Shown: positions 1-8,830, counted from the first letter of the stretch. The stretch is 64,000 bases of DNA from Pyrrhosoma nymphula (GCA_963573305.1 OY754337.1:46637164-46701163), one strand, 5' to 3'. Numbers and translations: made by a program. Notes: a model not told the origin generated them from the sequence alone.

Positions 1-1796
1 TAGCTAAAATATTAATGAATAATTAATCTAGATTAATTAAAAGTAAATAATCTAGACTAAATAACATAGAAGAAAATCCGTATAAATAAACGCAAAATGT
101 TTTGGATAGACTTTTAGATAAAATAGCATTAAGATTAATCATAAAAAATAAAGTTATAAGATTTTTTGGATACAAAAAGCGAGGCTTACCATAAAAGTGG
201 GTGAGCACAAACAGGAGCAGGTAGAACATGGGTATCTTCTATGGAGAAAGTGGAAGAGAAAAAGAATAGGCTCAATCAGTTTCGGGCCAAGGCATGGGCA
301 ACGTGGGCAAAAGCCTCAGACGGCCAGTCTGCGACTCACACTGAGACTAAAAACTTTGACGGGGAGAGAATGTATTGAAATCAGAAAATGTTACCAACTT
401 TTAACATGTATTTTCATCTAAAAATACTTCTTGAGTACACCGTAAAAGCGACTGACACATAAAACCAACTTCAGCATAGAGCACTATTAAACCTACTAAC
501 AGTTTCCTTCATTATTATCCTTGTCACCAACCCACTGAAAAGATTTGTGGCTGAAGTTGTAGTACAATTCACAGTTGAAATGGAACCCACCCTCAAGAAG
601 TAGGTATAACATTTAAGTTACTGGTGGGGAAGGAAACTACAATGTTGAAAGCATTGCTCTGAAACTCCATAATATCGCTCAAATTAACACGTGATTTGCG
701 AAATTATAATCGGTGAATAAACCTATTTTTAGAGGGGGCTAAATAAAATTCCCCCCCTTTAAAAAAGCTTTGGCCGACCCTGGGCTCAATGGATGGGAAG
801 AAGAGTGTTAGGACGTAGAAAGAGTTGAGAAAGGAAATCGCTTAAGTAGGAAGGGTCCCGGTGGTCTTCGGAAGGTCAGTGAACTTAATTTTATCTCCAC
901 GTAAACATATCGTCAACGGTAGGCTATCTCTAAAAATTAATTACAAGTATATAAATTCCTCTGGCCACACGTCCTTGATATAACTTTCAAAATGATATGC
1001 AAATTTGAATGCTGTAAAATGCTTTAATAACAAAAATAAAAACCCGTCTCCCCCTTGTTTCTCCTACTTTTTGGCTCAGTTTTTCTTTTGCTGCAAGATA
1101 TTTCACATAAGAACGGCGCTCCGTAGAAGTTATTTTATCAAGAAAAACGAAAAGAGGAAGTTTGCGGAAGTCACGTATGCCGCTGTATAAAAAGAACAAA
1201 AAATTGGCAAGAGTTTAATGGTCCGTATTCTCCGAGTAACTGCTTCTTCACTTGAAAATTGTATTTTTCAGGCTGTTGTATTCATTGCAGCACCACTCAC
1301 ATTACTATGAATAAGGCATATTTTATCTTCTGCTATTTTAGCTCAGAAAAACAGAAGACTCACATAGCATTCCGTAAATTCAGTTTTTTCCCCTCCTTTT
1401 TTTCTCCAGAAAATCAAAGGAGTTCACGTCAGACCAAGATAGAAATATTACGGCTTGAGGCCAGCTCGAAAACGTACTTCAACTAGTTCAGTGCCTGTAA
1501 ATGTCGCTTATTATCATGAAGATATCGCATCTAACGGAAACTTGTGACTCCCTTGGACTCAGATGAAATGAGGGGTTAAAATGTCCTGATGCTGCGCATT
1601 TTTACGCTCGTAAGGAGAGTAAGTGCGTCGAAAGTAGCCTAGATTTTGGATGAAAAAGGGTAACCCTGGAAGCAGATTATTGTGGCGCTGATACATTCCG
1701 ATGCATGCATCTCTGTCTCTCGCATCCAAGCCGCCATTATCCTTAGCTATTAGTATATTTTACCTAAGAAATTTCAAACTCTCACTCCTTCCCCGC
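1..1796. other. AT-rich non-coding stretch, nothing recognised
   Basis: Short open frames on both strands are under 80 codons, have no recognisable motif and no convincing coding character. There is a run of C at about 750-757 and otherwise only simple AT-rich sequence. I see no gene. Confidence 0.5.
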
Positions 1797-1804
1797 CGAA
1801 TCCA

Positions 1805-1890
1805 GTGTATCTTAAACGACTAGGTAGAACGGTGGTCAGTGCATTCGACGCGACATCGAAAGGTCCATTGTTCGATTCCCGGCCTATTCA
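1805..1890 (+). repeat. tRNA-derived SINE head
   Basis: A tRNA-like segment shows an A-box-like block near 1822 (taggtagaacgg) and a good B box (gttcgattccc) near 1869-1879. These are the internal RNA polymerase III promoter elements of tRNA-derived SINEs. No full cloverleaf with acceptor stem is evident and the sequence continues into a T-rich tail, so it is called a SINE and not a tRNA gene. Similar tRNA-like heads occur elsewhere in the window. Confidence 0.5.
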
Positions 1891-2029
1891 ATTTTTTGTT
1901 CTCTTGCAATCGGCCATTATTCCATTTTCCCACCACCATTGTGTTTTCACATGTTATGTGTTTCGTATACTCTTTCCTTCACCCTCTGTTTGAACGAAAT
2001 ATTAATTATTTACGCCTCAGAACGGTTTG

Positions 2030-2066
2030 AGTGAATGAATAAATAAATAAATAAATAAATATATAT
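2030..2066. repeat. (AAAT)n / (TA)n simple repeat
   Basis: A tetranucleotide aaat repeat runs into a short TA run, directly abutting a PLE terminal unit. Confidence 0.85.
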
Positions 2067-2183
2067 ATACTTTCGCCAATAGGCCACAACAATAAAAAAT
2101 ACACTGGACAGGGGGTGGGGAAAGAAAAGTAAAAAGAGAAGACTTACAGGGAACGTTTCGGGCATGCAAGCCCTTCGTGTATT

Positions 2184-2187
<4 letters not shown>
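2067..2187 (-). mobile_element. Degenerate PLE terminal unit with eroded hammerhead
   Basis: On the minus strand this reads a GGGC/GCCC hairpin followed by GAAACGUUCC, then a pyrimidine-rich segment, and ends in a box close to GTGGCCTATTGGCGAAAG before TA repeats. The layout matches the PLE-A terminal units at 2828-2957 and 14570-14690. The CUGANGA box is eroded (UACACGA), so a functional ribozyme is unlikely. Best explained as an old PLE 3' end of a related family. Confidence 0.5.

Positions 2188-2235
<48 letters not shown>
2188..2235. repeat. (TA)n microsatellite
   Basis: Uninterrupted TA dinucleotide run separating two PLE fragments. It is the likely shared target for both. Confidence 0.95.
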
Positions 2236-2238
<3 letters not shown>

Positions 2239-2311
2239 TAAATAAAGCAGTGATACACTAAACAATCACAGAAACACGCAAAAAGGACACTCACAAAAGA
2301 AAACTTGGACG

Positions 2312-2338
2312 TTTCGGCGGTCAGGCCGCCATCGTCAG
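2312..2338 (-). ncRNA. Hammerhead ribozyme-like core (PLE-B)
   Basis: Reads CUGACGA, then U, then a 5-bp stem GGCGG/CCGCC with loop CCUGA, then GAAAC. These are the two conserved catalytic boxes and stem II of a hammerhead. It lies downstream of the PLE reading frame, as in known PLE pLTRs. Stem III and the cleavage site are not resolved. Confidence 0.7.
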
Positions 2339-2458
2339 CGGTAGAAGAATGATGAGTCCCCTCTGTTCCCTTGGGAAGGAAAGGGCAGAGAGGAAGGAGG
2401 GGGGGTAAGTGCGAATGGATAGTGGTGGGGAGAGAGAGGTGGCTATTGGGCTATTAAT

Positions 2459-2819
2459 TCAATGGGCTAGGTTTAGCCCGGGCTTTTCGAATGCCCTTGT
2501 CACCCAAATATGGGCGTATTCACGGATTTTCACGTCAACATTACCGGCGGATTCAGGAAGGGCTTCTATGATCTCTAGGGAGAAACAATCGTCAAAATTT
2601 TGAGAGTGGGAGGCGGTATGTTTGGGGATGGGATCATGAAAAGTTGTAGTTTTGGTGGCATGGCGGTGATTGTTCATTCGGATACTAAGAGGGGTGGTAC
2701 ATTTTCCCACATAGAAGGCAGGGCAGAAATTGCAGGAAAGGCGGTAGATGATGTTGCTGGTGGTACAATTGGCCGTAGAGGAAGATCTTTTGAGGGAGGG
2801 GGGGCGGAGGGGCGGCGGA
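2459..2819 (-). pseudogene. PLE-B GIY-YIG endonuclease C-terminal fragment
   Basis: About 120 codons of the PLE polyprotein C terminus, from the linker before the endonuclease to the natural stop. It includes the GIY-YIG-like core NIIYRLSCNFCPAFYVG and the downstream RMNNHRH segment. The reverse transcriptase part is missing because of 5' truncation, so it cannot act autonomously. The frame is intact for what remains. Upstream codons read into TA repeats and are not real coding sequence. Compared with families A and C, both B copies have K instead of E just after the YVG motif. Confidence 0.8.
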
Positions 2820-2827
2820 TATATATA

Positions 2828-2957
2828 TATAATCTTTGGAAGTTTTCGCCAATTGGCCACAAATATATAAATTCAAACATACAGGAGGTAGGAGAAAGAG
2901 GAAAAGATAAAGAATTCGTTCTTACGGGAACGTTTCGAACCAGTTGGTCCTTCGTCA
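2828..2957 (-). mobile_element. PLE family A terminal unit (junction of element start and pLTR end)
   Basis: Nearly identical to 14566-14689 in the PLE-A locus. On the minus strand it reads hammerhead, pyrimidine-rich tail, then the box GTGGCCAATTGGCGAAAA and about 15 further bases, before stopping in TA repeats. No coding sequence is present. Its right end forms the left arm of the palindrome at 2902-3023. Confidence 0.7.
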
Positions 2958-2958
2958 G
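2933..2958 (-). ncRNA. Hammerhead-like core, palindrome 1 left arm
   Basis: CUGACGA, stem II GGACC/GGUUC with loop AACU, then GAAAC. A further 5-bp hairpin CGUUC/GAACG follows in the stem III position. Expected U at the 16.1 position is not obvious, so activity is uncertain. Confidence 0.65.
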
Positions 2959-2966
2959 CTCTAGAA

Positions 2967-2992
2967 GTGACGAAGGACCAACTGGTTCGAAA
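2967..2992 (+). ncRNA. Hammerhead-like core, palindrome 1 right arm
   Basis: Mirror copy of the left core with the same stem II, but the palindrome centre replaces the first base of the CUGACGA box, giving GUGACGA. This core has therefore lost C3. Confidence 0.5.
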
Positions 2993-3019
2993 CGTTCCCG
3001 TAAGAACGAATTCTTTATC

Positions 3020-3023
<4 letters not shown>

Positions 3024-3108
<85 letters not shown>
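3024..3108. repeat. (TA)n microsatellite
   Basis: About 85 bp of pure TA between palindromes 1 and 2. Confidence 0.95.
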
Positions 3109-3216
3109 CTTCTTGGAGAATCACTCGAGTGATAAATATAAAATATACCAAGTCGATGGTGGTCGATAAAAATATAGACACAAGCGAAAGACACTTACAA
3201 ATTAGGAATTCCAATA

Positions 3217-3247
3217 TTTCGGTGGGATTGGCATCCACCTTTCTCAA
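3217..3247 (-). ncRNA. Hammerhead-like core (U3/A8 variant), palindrome 2 left
   Basis: Reads UUGAGAA, stem GGUGG/CCACC, then GAAAU. The CUGANGA box is changed at positions equivalent to C3 and G8, which become U and A and could still pair. Confidence 0.5.
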
Positions 3248-3281
3248 GGTAGGGAGTAGGAATGAATTCCTACTCCTTACC

Positions 3282-3312
3282 TTGAGAAAGGTGGATGCCA
3301 ATCCCACCGAAA
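3282..3312 (+). ncRNA. Hammerhead-like core (U3/A8 variant), palindrome 2 right
   Basis: Mirror copy of the left core: UUGAGAA, stem GGUGG/CCACC, GAAAU, then a GTAAGTGTCT box 18 nt further on, equivalent to the GTGAGTGT box of other families. Confidence 0.5.
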
Positions 3313-3400
3313 TATTGGAATTCCTAATTTGTAAGTGTCTTTCGCTTGTGTCTATATTTTTATCGACTACCCTCTTGGAGTATACATATAATATATGATT

Positions 3401-3777
3401 CTTCCTTTACCTCTCGCTGAAGAAGGTGGCGGCGATCCACAGAAATATTCAAAACCCGTGTGAGGTCTCTCTTTTATGTGTTTTTTTCCTTGTGACGAAG
3501 TTTATATATGTTACGCGACAATGTGTCACGTCGTGTGACGCGCAGCATGACCCATTAGGTGGAATGCGAAAGTGGCAGCCATGGAGGGGAAGCGGTGGAC
3601 ATGGTGGGAGAGGGGCGAGAATGTGGACTTGAGGGGAAGGACGGTGGCGGGGGAAGGACGGTGGCGGGGAGGGGACTTGAGGGGAGGGCAGTGTGAGACG
3701 GGACATGGTGGAGAAAGGGTGTAGAAAGTGCTAGTGAATAAAGATTGAAGATATTGAGTGTTATTCTTGTGTCTCGT

Positions 3778-3780
<3 letters not shown>
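3401..3780 (+). mobile_element. Hammerhead-bearing PLE-type 3' unit of another family
   Basis: Begins with a canonical hammerhead-like core at 3417-3445, followed by a GTGTGAGG box and a T-rich tail resembling PLE 3' ends. It then has G-rich sequence with two copies of ggaaggacggtggcggg at about 3637-3676, and ends in TA repeats at 3781. No reading frame of note. It is probably a solo 3' end or short non-autonomous element; its left boundary is uncertain. Confidence 0.45.
3417..3445 (+). ncRNA. Hammerhead-like core, canonical CUGAAGA box
   Basis: CUGAAGA, stem GUGG/CCAC closing loop CGGCGAU, then an unpaired A and GAAAU. The box fits the CUGANGA consensus exactly. Not part of a palindrome. 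Confidence 0.55.

Positions 3781-3813
<33 letters not shown>
3781..3813. repeat. (TA)n microsatellite, left flank of DNA transposon
   Basis: Pure TA run directly abutting the terminal inverted repeat that begins at 3814. With 7765-7826 it was probably one TA tract before insertion. Confidence 0.95.
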
Positions 3814-3816
<3 letters not shown>

Positions 3817-4318
3817 GTCATTCCACCCAAGTTCGACCAGATATTTGGCAAAATTGACCCTTGGGGTAATCGATTTCGACCAAATTTGGCAGATCGTCTT
3901 CATTTGATTACAAAACAAAAATCCCAAAGCCATTTTCTAATACATGCAACGGTTTACGAGATATTGCAATGTTGTAAAACTAGAATTTTACAAAAGCGTC
4001 TTCGCGTTTGACGGCATATCTCCGGAAATAAGGAAGATAAAAATACATGCAATGACTCATTTTGAAGGTCTTTAATTGAGAAAGATAATTATTTGATTAT
4101 TTTATAAAATTTAAACAATTAAATAAAGTTTATAACAAATTCAATTTTTCAAATCGATTTTTGACGATGTAGCTATGCCTTCGATTTTCCTCATTTTTTT
4201 ATATGTTGTAGATACAACCCTCCTCTACAAGCTAAAAATTTGGTAGGGGTAATATTTCATTTAAAAAAGAAAAAAAAATTGAGTGAAGGCGTAACGCTGG
4301 CCTCCCGCCGCGGCGGCG
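3814..4318 (+). repeat. Left terminal inverted repeat
   Basis: About 505 bp matching the reverse complement of 7258-7764 with few differences. Its inner end holds a perfect 12-bp GC-rich palindrome, ggcctcccgccg and its complement, around a 3-bp centre at about 4300-4326. Confidence 0.9.
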
Positions 4319-4376
4319 GGAGGCCAGCCAGACCTGTTCTACGAGGTTCGTCAAAAGCAGTGCTGCAATCCCTTGA

Positions 4377-6772
4377 ATTTGCACAGAAACATTCGCTCGA
4401 TTAAATTGTGGACAATTACAAGGGAGTTCCAAATATTCCTATCATGACTTAGTGCCTGTTGAAATAGAGGGTAGAAAACTATGTGTTCAATGTAAAGTGG
4501 GTGTGAAAAAATTCATCAAGCCAGAAAATGTTGCCGAAAAGAACAGTTCAGGTTGCTCTCAACATGAGCCAGAAAGTCAGTCTGAGCAAGCGACAAATGA
4601 CGATTATCTGAGTAGGATTTATGGTGCAGCAGGACCTTCAACCAGTGCTACATTCACCATTAAATCTCAAGGTTCTCAGTCAGAGTCATCGGTTAGTTCC
4701 ATGAAAGATAGCGGGACTGATGAAACGAATGGAAGTCAGTACACTCCAGGAAAAGAAATTCGCTTGGGAAAACTGAACGAGACCTTAAAATCCCTGGATC
4801 AAACACCTATAACAACGAAAAAATTGCACAGATCAAGAAAATATCCGGCGAAGAAATTAAAAGTAGCCACCTCTGCTTTGAGATTATCTCTTCAAAGGGT
4901 TACTGGTGGGGAGGTGGACATTCAAGAAGATATCCCTGAACAAGAAGATCACTTCCACCAAGCTGGCAAGGAAATGATTATGCAGCTGAAGAATAAGTTC
5001 CTCAACGCTACGAAAATGAGTGACAAAATTTTAATCTTATCTGTCCTACCTAAATCTTGGAGTGTTTCAAAGATAAAGCAGGAGTTTCACACATCGACGT
5101 ATTTGGTCAAAAAGATGAAAAAATACGTATCTGAGCAAGGAATTCTGTGCTCTGCGAACGCGAGACGAAGCAAATACCTCTCAAATGACACTAAACTGAA
5201 GGTGATAGAGTTCTACCGTGAACCAGATATTAGTAGAGAAATGGCGGGTAAAAAAGAGTGTAAGAGTGTGAAGGAGGGAAATTTGCGTGTAGTTAAGCAG
5301 AAAAGGTTAATTCTTTGTAATTTGAGGGAAGCCTATGAAGCTTTTAAAGAGAAAAATCCTTATTTAAAGATTGGTTTCTCAAAATTTGCGGATTTGAGGC
5401 CTCCTGAGTGCGTTTTGGCTGGTGAACCTGGCACTCACACCACATGCGTCTGCATGATCCACCAGAATTACAAGTTGCAATACCTCGGGGCTGGATTAGA
5501 GCAAATAAAGTCGGATAACAGAGAAAAATTGTTCAAAACCTATCTGGATTGCCTGAAATTCTCACTCTGTCGCCCTCCATCATAAATGTGCGTCATGGGT
5601 GAGTGCTCAGATACACTACCGCGAGAAGAGGACGAAAACGGTGATGACGTCGTCAGAAAATGTGGGAGTACAGACAGAATGACAACAATTACTTCAGAGT
5701 ACTTCAGGGAAAACTGTACTGATGAAGTTCGTTTCAAGCAATGGACTCATGAAAATCGTTTTACATTAACTACACAGGTCAAGGACGTAGATAGTTTTTG
5801 TGAGGCTTTCGCTGAGAATACCACCAAAGAAAGAAGGCATGACTACATCGCTCGCATGCAAACTGCATTTTATTTGAAAGTCAGAGACAATCTGAAATTG
5901 CGAGAAGTTGTCGTTGTGGCCGATTTTTCCGAGAATTTTTCATTTCTTCACCAAGATGCAGTGCAAGGGGTCCATTGGTATATCGATCAGGCTACAGTAC
6001 ATCCATTTGCATGTTACAGCAGAAATACCAGCGATGAAGTCACACCTTTCAGTTTGGTTATTATTTCAGACTGTATGAAACATAACGTGAGTGCATTCTA
6101 TACATTTCAAAGGAAATTGATAACTTTTCTTCGAAGAAGAGATCAATATCTAAGTAAAATAATTTACTTTTCCGACGGTGCTGTGGCTCAATATAAGAAC
6201 CGCTACAGCATGCTGAATCTATTGCATCACCAAGAGGATTTCGGAGTTGATGCTGAATGGCATTTCTATGCAACATCGCACGGAAAGGGCCCGAGTGACG
6301 GACTAGGAGGGACGCTGAAACGATTAGCAACACGTGCCAGTCTGCAGCGCCCGTATGGTGAACACATACAGACTCCTGAGGAGCTATACAAATGGGCAAA
6401 ATCAAACGTGAAAGGGATGGACTTTGGAGTTTGTAACCAACGAGCAAGTGAACGAGGAAAAGAAGAAGCTGGTGAGAAGATTCCGGGAGGCACCTGCTGT
6501 GGAAGGTATACGATCTTTCCATGCGGCTATTCCACAATCCAGAAAAGACTTATTATTGAAAAGTCTTTCCCAAGCATCCGAGGGAATTACTTTCCACTTC
6601 TCTGATGCTGATTTGGTGTGTGTGGAGGAGAGTACAGATGTTTTTCAAGGTCCAGTGAGAAGGTGAGTAAATTTCGCACCCGGAATTGACTAGGCAATAT
6701 TAATTCCACGGCTAAATCTAACTTTCATCTTTTAGGTCTGCAGCTAAGAAGAAATCACCCTCGGTGATTTAA
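4377..6772 (+). pseudogene. Transposase-like gene of the long-TIR element (one stop, one frameshift, one intron)
   Basis: Frame open from 4377, with no ATG near its start, so the first exon or start is missing or unrecognised. It begins with a Cys-containing segment (EGRKLCVQCK). A TAA at 5583-5585 interrupts the same frame. The second part has spaced acidic residues typical of DDE-type nucleases: D in VADFSENF (about 5922), D in YFSDGAVAQYKN (about 6174), and a block EWHFYATSHGKGPSDGLGG (about 6255-6305). A frameshift near 6420 moves coding to the next frame, up to 6662. A GT-AG intron at 6663-6735 then joins a 12-codon last exon ending at 6772. Similar uncharacterised proteins occur in many animal genomes, as far as I recall. 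Transposase function is inferred from the terminal repeats and acidic motifs. Inactive as it stands. Confidence 0.7.
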
Positions 6773-7257
6773 ACAGCCAGCACAGCAATGTTTCATCAGA
6801 GAAAACAAAAGGATACATGAGTTTCCGGCCATTTAAGCAGCTCTAATTAATCCTGCAATTGTTTTCTAAGCACACGCTTTAAATAACTAAAGGGAAAACG
6901 ACGGCTACTGGGCGCAATACTTACAAAGATGTTTCTCAGAACATAATAAAGGGTATGCGAGGAAAATGGGATAGGGGAAGAGAGGAAAGTAGCATTGGAG
7001 GTCTAAGACGGAGCGAGGTTTGTCTATTGTCCTCCGAGCACGGCCGCTGGTGGGCCGCCCCCGCTGTTAAGCATGTTGTCGCTAATCCTGGATTCTAAAG
7101 CGGCGGTCACTTCAGTGGGAAGCAAATGGCGAATGACAAGGGTAAAGAGAATCAAAGGGTCGGTATGCAGTTAAAATTGGCGAAAAGAAGATAGCAAAGG
7201 AAGCACGCTGATGAGATCTGGAGAACCGACTACTGAACGTTCGGCGCGAGAGCCGGA
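6773..7257. other. Transposon internal non-coding segment
   Basis: Between the transposase stop and the right terminal repeat. Contains an aataaa signal at 6945-6950 and GC-rich sequence near 7030-7100. No gene seen. Confidence 0.5.
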
Positions 7258-7761
7258 CGCCGCCGCGGCGGGAGGCCAGCGTTACGCCTTCACTCAATTT
7301 TTTTTTCTTTTTTAAATGAAATATTACCCCTACCAAATTTTTTTAGCTTGTAGAGGAGGGTTGTATCTACAACATATAAAAAAATGAGGAAAATCGAAGG
7401 CATAGCTACATCGTCAAAAATCGATTTGAAAAATTGAATTTGTTATAAACTTTATTTAATTGTTTAAATTTTATAAAATAATCAAATAATTATCTTTCTC
7501 AATTAAAGACCTTCAAAATGAGTCATTGCATGTATTTTTATCTTCCTTATTTCCGGAGATATGCCGTCAAACGCGAAGACGCTTTTGTAAAATTCTAGTT
7601 TTACAACATTGCAATATCTCGTAAACCGTTGCATGCATTAGAAAATGGCTTTGGGATTTTTGTTTTGTAATCCAATGAAGACGATCTGCCAAATTTGGTC
7701 GAAATCGATTACCCCAAGGGTCAATTTTGCCAAATATCTCGTCGAACTTGGGTGGAATGAC

Positions 7762-7764
<3 letters not shown>
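7258..7764 (-). repeat. Right terminal inverted repeat
   Basis: Inverted partner of 3814-4318, ending GGGTGGAATGACCCA at the TA microsatellite. Confidence 0.9.

Positions 7765-7826
<62 letters not shown>
7765..7826. repeat. (TA)n microsatellite
   Basis: About 62 bp of pure TA between the DNA transposon and palindrome 3. Confidence 0.95.
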
Positions 7827-7827
<1 letters not shown>

Positions 7828-7946
7828 GAGTTCGTGGAAAATCACACACGCGATAATTTAAATAAAAATAAACTTTGCCACAGGTGGGGCGGAAATAAAT
7901 ATAGAAACACAAAAAGAAGAACACTCACACACTATACGTTCTGATA

Positions 7947-7976
7947 TTTCGACAGCCGAAAAGCTGCCTTTCTCAC
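7947..7976 (-). ncRNA. Hammerhead-like core, palindrome 3 left
   Basis: GUGAGAA box, 6-bp stem GGCAGC/GCUGUC, then GAAAU. The CUGANGA box is not canonical. Confidence 0.45.
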
Positions 7977-8015
7977 AGAAGGAAGGATACAGAATCTTTC
8001 TGTATCCTTCCTTCT

Positions 8016-8045
8016 GTGAGAAAGGCAGCTTTTCGGCTGTCGAAA
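8016..8045 (+). ncRNA. Hammerhead-like core, palindrome 3 right
   Basis: Mirror copy of the left core. A GTGAGTGTTC box follows 18 nt after GAAA. Confidence 0.45.
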
Positions 8046-8121
8046 TATCAGAACGTATAGTGTGTGAGTGTTCTTCTTTTTGTGTTTCTATATTAATTTC
8101 CGCCCCACCTGTGGCAAAGTT

Positions 8122-8132
<11 letters not shown>

Positions 8133-8170
<38 letters not shown>
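8133..8170. repeat. (TA)n microsatellite
   Basis: Pure TA between palindromes 3 and 4. Confidence 0.95.
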
Positions 8171-8172
<2 letters not shown>

Positions 8173-8279
8173 GAGTTCGTGGAAAATCACACACGCAATA
8201 ATATAAATAAACTATGCCACAGGTGGGGCGGAATTAAATATAAACACATAAAAAAGAACACTCACACTATAAGTTGATA

Positions 8280-8306
8280 TTTCGGTTGCTCTAGAACCTT
8301 TCTCAA
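8280..8306 (-). ncRNA. Hammerhead-like core (U3/A8 variant), palindrome 4 left
   Basis: UUGAGAA, stem GGUU/AACC with loop CUAGAGC, GAAAU. Confidence 0.5.
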
Positions 8307-8360
8307 AGATAGATGGATACAAAAACCTTGTATCCCATACCTTTTTGTATCCATCTATCT

Positions 8361-8387
8361 TTGAGAAAGGTTCTAGAGCAACCGAAA
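8361..8387 (+). ncRNA. Hammerhead-like core (U3/A8 variant), palindrome 4 right
   Basis: Mirror copy of the left core; a GTGAGTGTTC box lies 14 nt after GAAA. Confidence 0.5.
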
Positions 8388-8451
8388 TATCAACTTATAG
8401 TGTGAGTGTTCTTTTTTATGTTTTTATATTTAATTCCGCCCCACCTGTGGC

Positions 8452-8455
<4 letters not shown>

Positions 8456-8520
<65 letters not shown>
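8456..8520. repeat. (TA)n microsatellite
   Basis: TA run with one interruption near 8509, between palindromes 4 and 5. Confidence 0.95.
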
Positions 8521-8521
<1 letters not shown>

Positions 8522-8596
8522 AATAGACTATGCCACAGGTGGGGCGGAATTAAATATAAACACATAAAAAAAGAACACTCACAATATTAGTTGATA

Positions 8597-8622
8597 TTTC
8601 GGTTGCTAGAACCTTTCTCAAA
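8597..8622 (-). ncRNA. Hammerhead-like core (U3/A8 variant), palindrome 5 left
   Basis: UUGAGAA, stem GGUU/AACC with loop CUAG, GAAAU. Confidence 0.5.
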
Positions 8623-8656
8623 GGAAGACGGATACAGATTCTGTATCCGTCTTCCT

Positions 8657-8681
8657 TTGAGAAAGGTTCTAGCAACCGAAA
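8657..8681 (+). ncRNA. Hammerhead-like core (U3/A8 variant), palindrome 5 right
   Basis: Mirror copy. After GAAA an AUAU/AUAU hairpin could form stem III, ending in AUU, a permitted NUH cleavage triplet. This is the only palindrome core where I can draw that helix. Confidence 0.55.
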
Positions 8682-8789
8682 TATCAACTAATATTGTGAG
8701 TGTTCTTTTTTTATGTGTTTATATTTAATTCCGCCCCACCTGTGGCATAGTCTATTTACATTATCGCGTGTATGATTTTCCACGAACTC

Positions 8790-8790
<1 letters not shown>

Positions 8791-8827
<37 letters not shown>
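8791..8827. repeat. (TA)n microsatellite
   Basis: Pure TA between palindrome 5 and the PLE-B copy. Confidence 0.95.

Positions 8828-8830
<3 letters not shown>

Larger units (their letters stand above)
2236..2820 (-). mobile_element. PLE family B, 5'-truncated copy (3' end only)
   Basis: Minus-strand fragment holding the C-terminal GIY-YIG coding part, the 3' UTR and a hammerhead core, ending in TA repeats at 2188-2235. It is closely similar to the 3' part of the longer family B copy at 8828-11101. The 5' truncation lies in a C/T-rich coding segment at about 2819, where it meets TA repeats. Target-primed reverse transcription of PLEs commonly leaves such truncations. Confidence 0.85.
2902..3023. 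repeat. Hammerhead palindrome 1 (PLE-A type)
   Basis: Inverted repeat with 56-bp arms (2902-2957 and 2968-3023) and a 10-bp centre (gctctagaag). The arms match base for base by eye. Each arm carries one hammerhead-like core, minus on the left and plus on the right. The right arm ends directly in a long TA microsatellite. As RNA it would fold into one long hairpin. Confidence 0.9.
3109..3400. mobile_element. Hammerhead palindrome element 2
   Basis: Inverted repeat with arms of about 106 bp (3158-3263 and 3266-3371) around a 2-bp centre, nearly perfect by eye. The left side extends a further 49 bp to the TA microsatellite and ends in a segment related to the outer tails of palindromes 3-5. No coding capacity. 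Confidence 0.85.
3814..7764 (+). mobile_element. DNA transposon with about 505-bp terminal inverted repeats
   Basis: A 3951-bp element bounded by inverted copies starting TGGGTCATTCCACCC, inserted in a TA microsatellite. The repeats run to about 4318 and back from about 7764 to 7258, and differ at only a few sites by eye, which suggests recent movement. The interior carries one plus-strand transposase-like gene broken by a stop and a frameshift. The target duplication cannot be told from the TA repeats. I cannot assign a superfamily. Confidence 0.85.
7827..8132. mobile_element. Hammerhead palindrome element 3
   Basis: Arms of about 135 bp (7860-7994 and 7998-8132) around a 3-bp centre, nearly perfect by eye. 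The left side carries an extra outer tail starting cgagttcgtggaaaatcaca next to TA repeats. The right side ends directly in TA repeats at the inner end of that tail. No reading frame. Confidence 0.9.
8171..8460. mobile_element. Hammerhead palindrome element 4
   Basis: Arms of about 120 bp (about 8205-8325 and 8341-8460) around a 15-bp centre. The left side carries the same outer tail (cgagttcgtggaaaatcaca) as palindrome 3. The arms share the segment ccacaggtggggcgga with palindromes 3 and 5. No reading frame. Confidence 0.9.
8521..8790. mobile_element. Hammerhead palindrome element 5
   Basis: Arms of 118 bp (8521-8638 and 8640-8757) around a single base, essentially perfect by eye. Here the outer tail lies on the right (8758-8790, the reverse complement of the tail of palindromes 3 and 4). 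So the two outer ends are unequal but either side can be the long one. Confidence 0.9.

Noticed and set aside
4452..4454. GTG as start codon of the transposase-like gene
   Set aside because: GTG initiation is not expected in an animal nuclear gene; the frame stays open upstream to 4377, so the true start is missing or in another exon.
2010..8310. Open frames rich in alternating Ile-Tyr
   Set aside because: They are translations of TA microsatellites joined to element ends and are not proteins.
2188..8827. Regularly spaced repeats suggestive of a CRISPR array
   Set aside because: The repeats are TA microsatellites and palindromic PLE ends in a eukaryotic context; no repeat-spacer structure and no cas genes.
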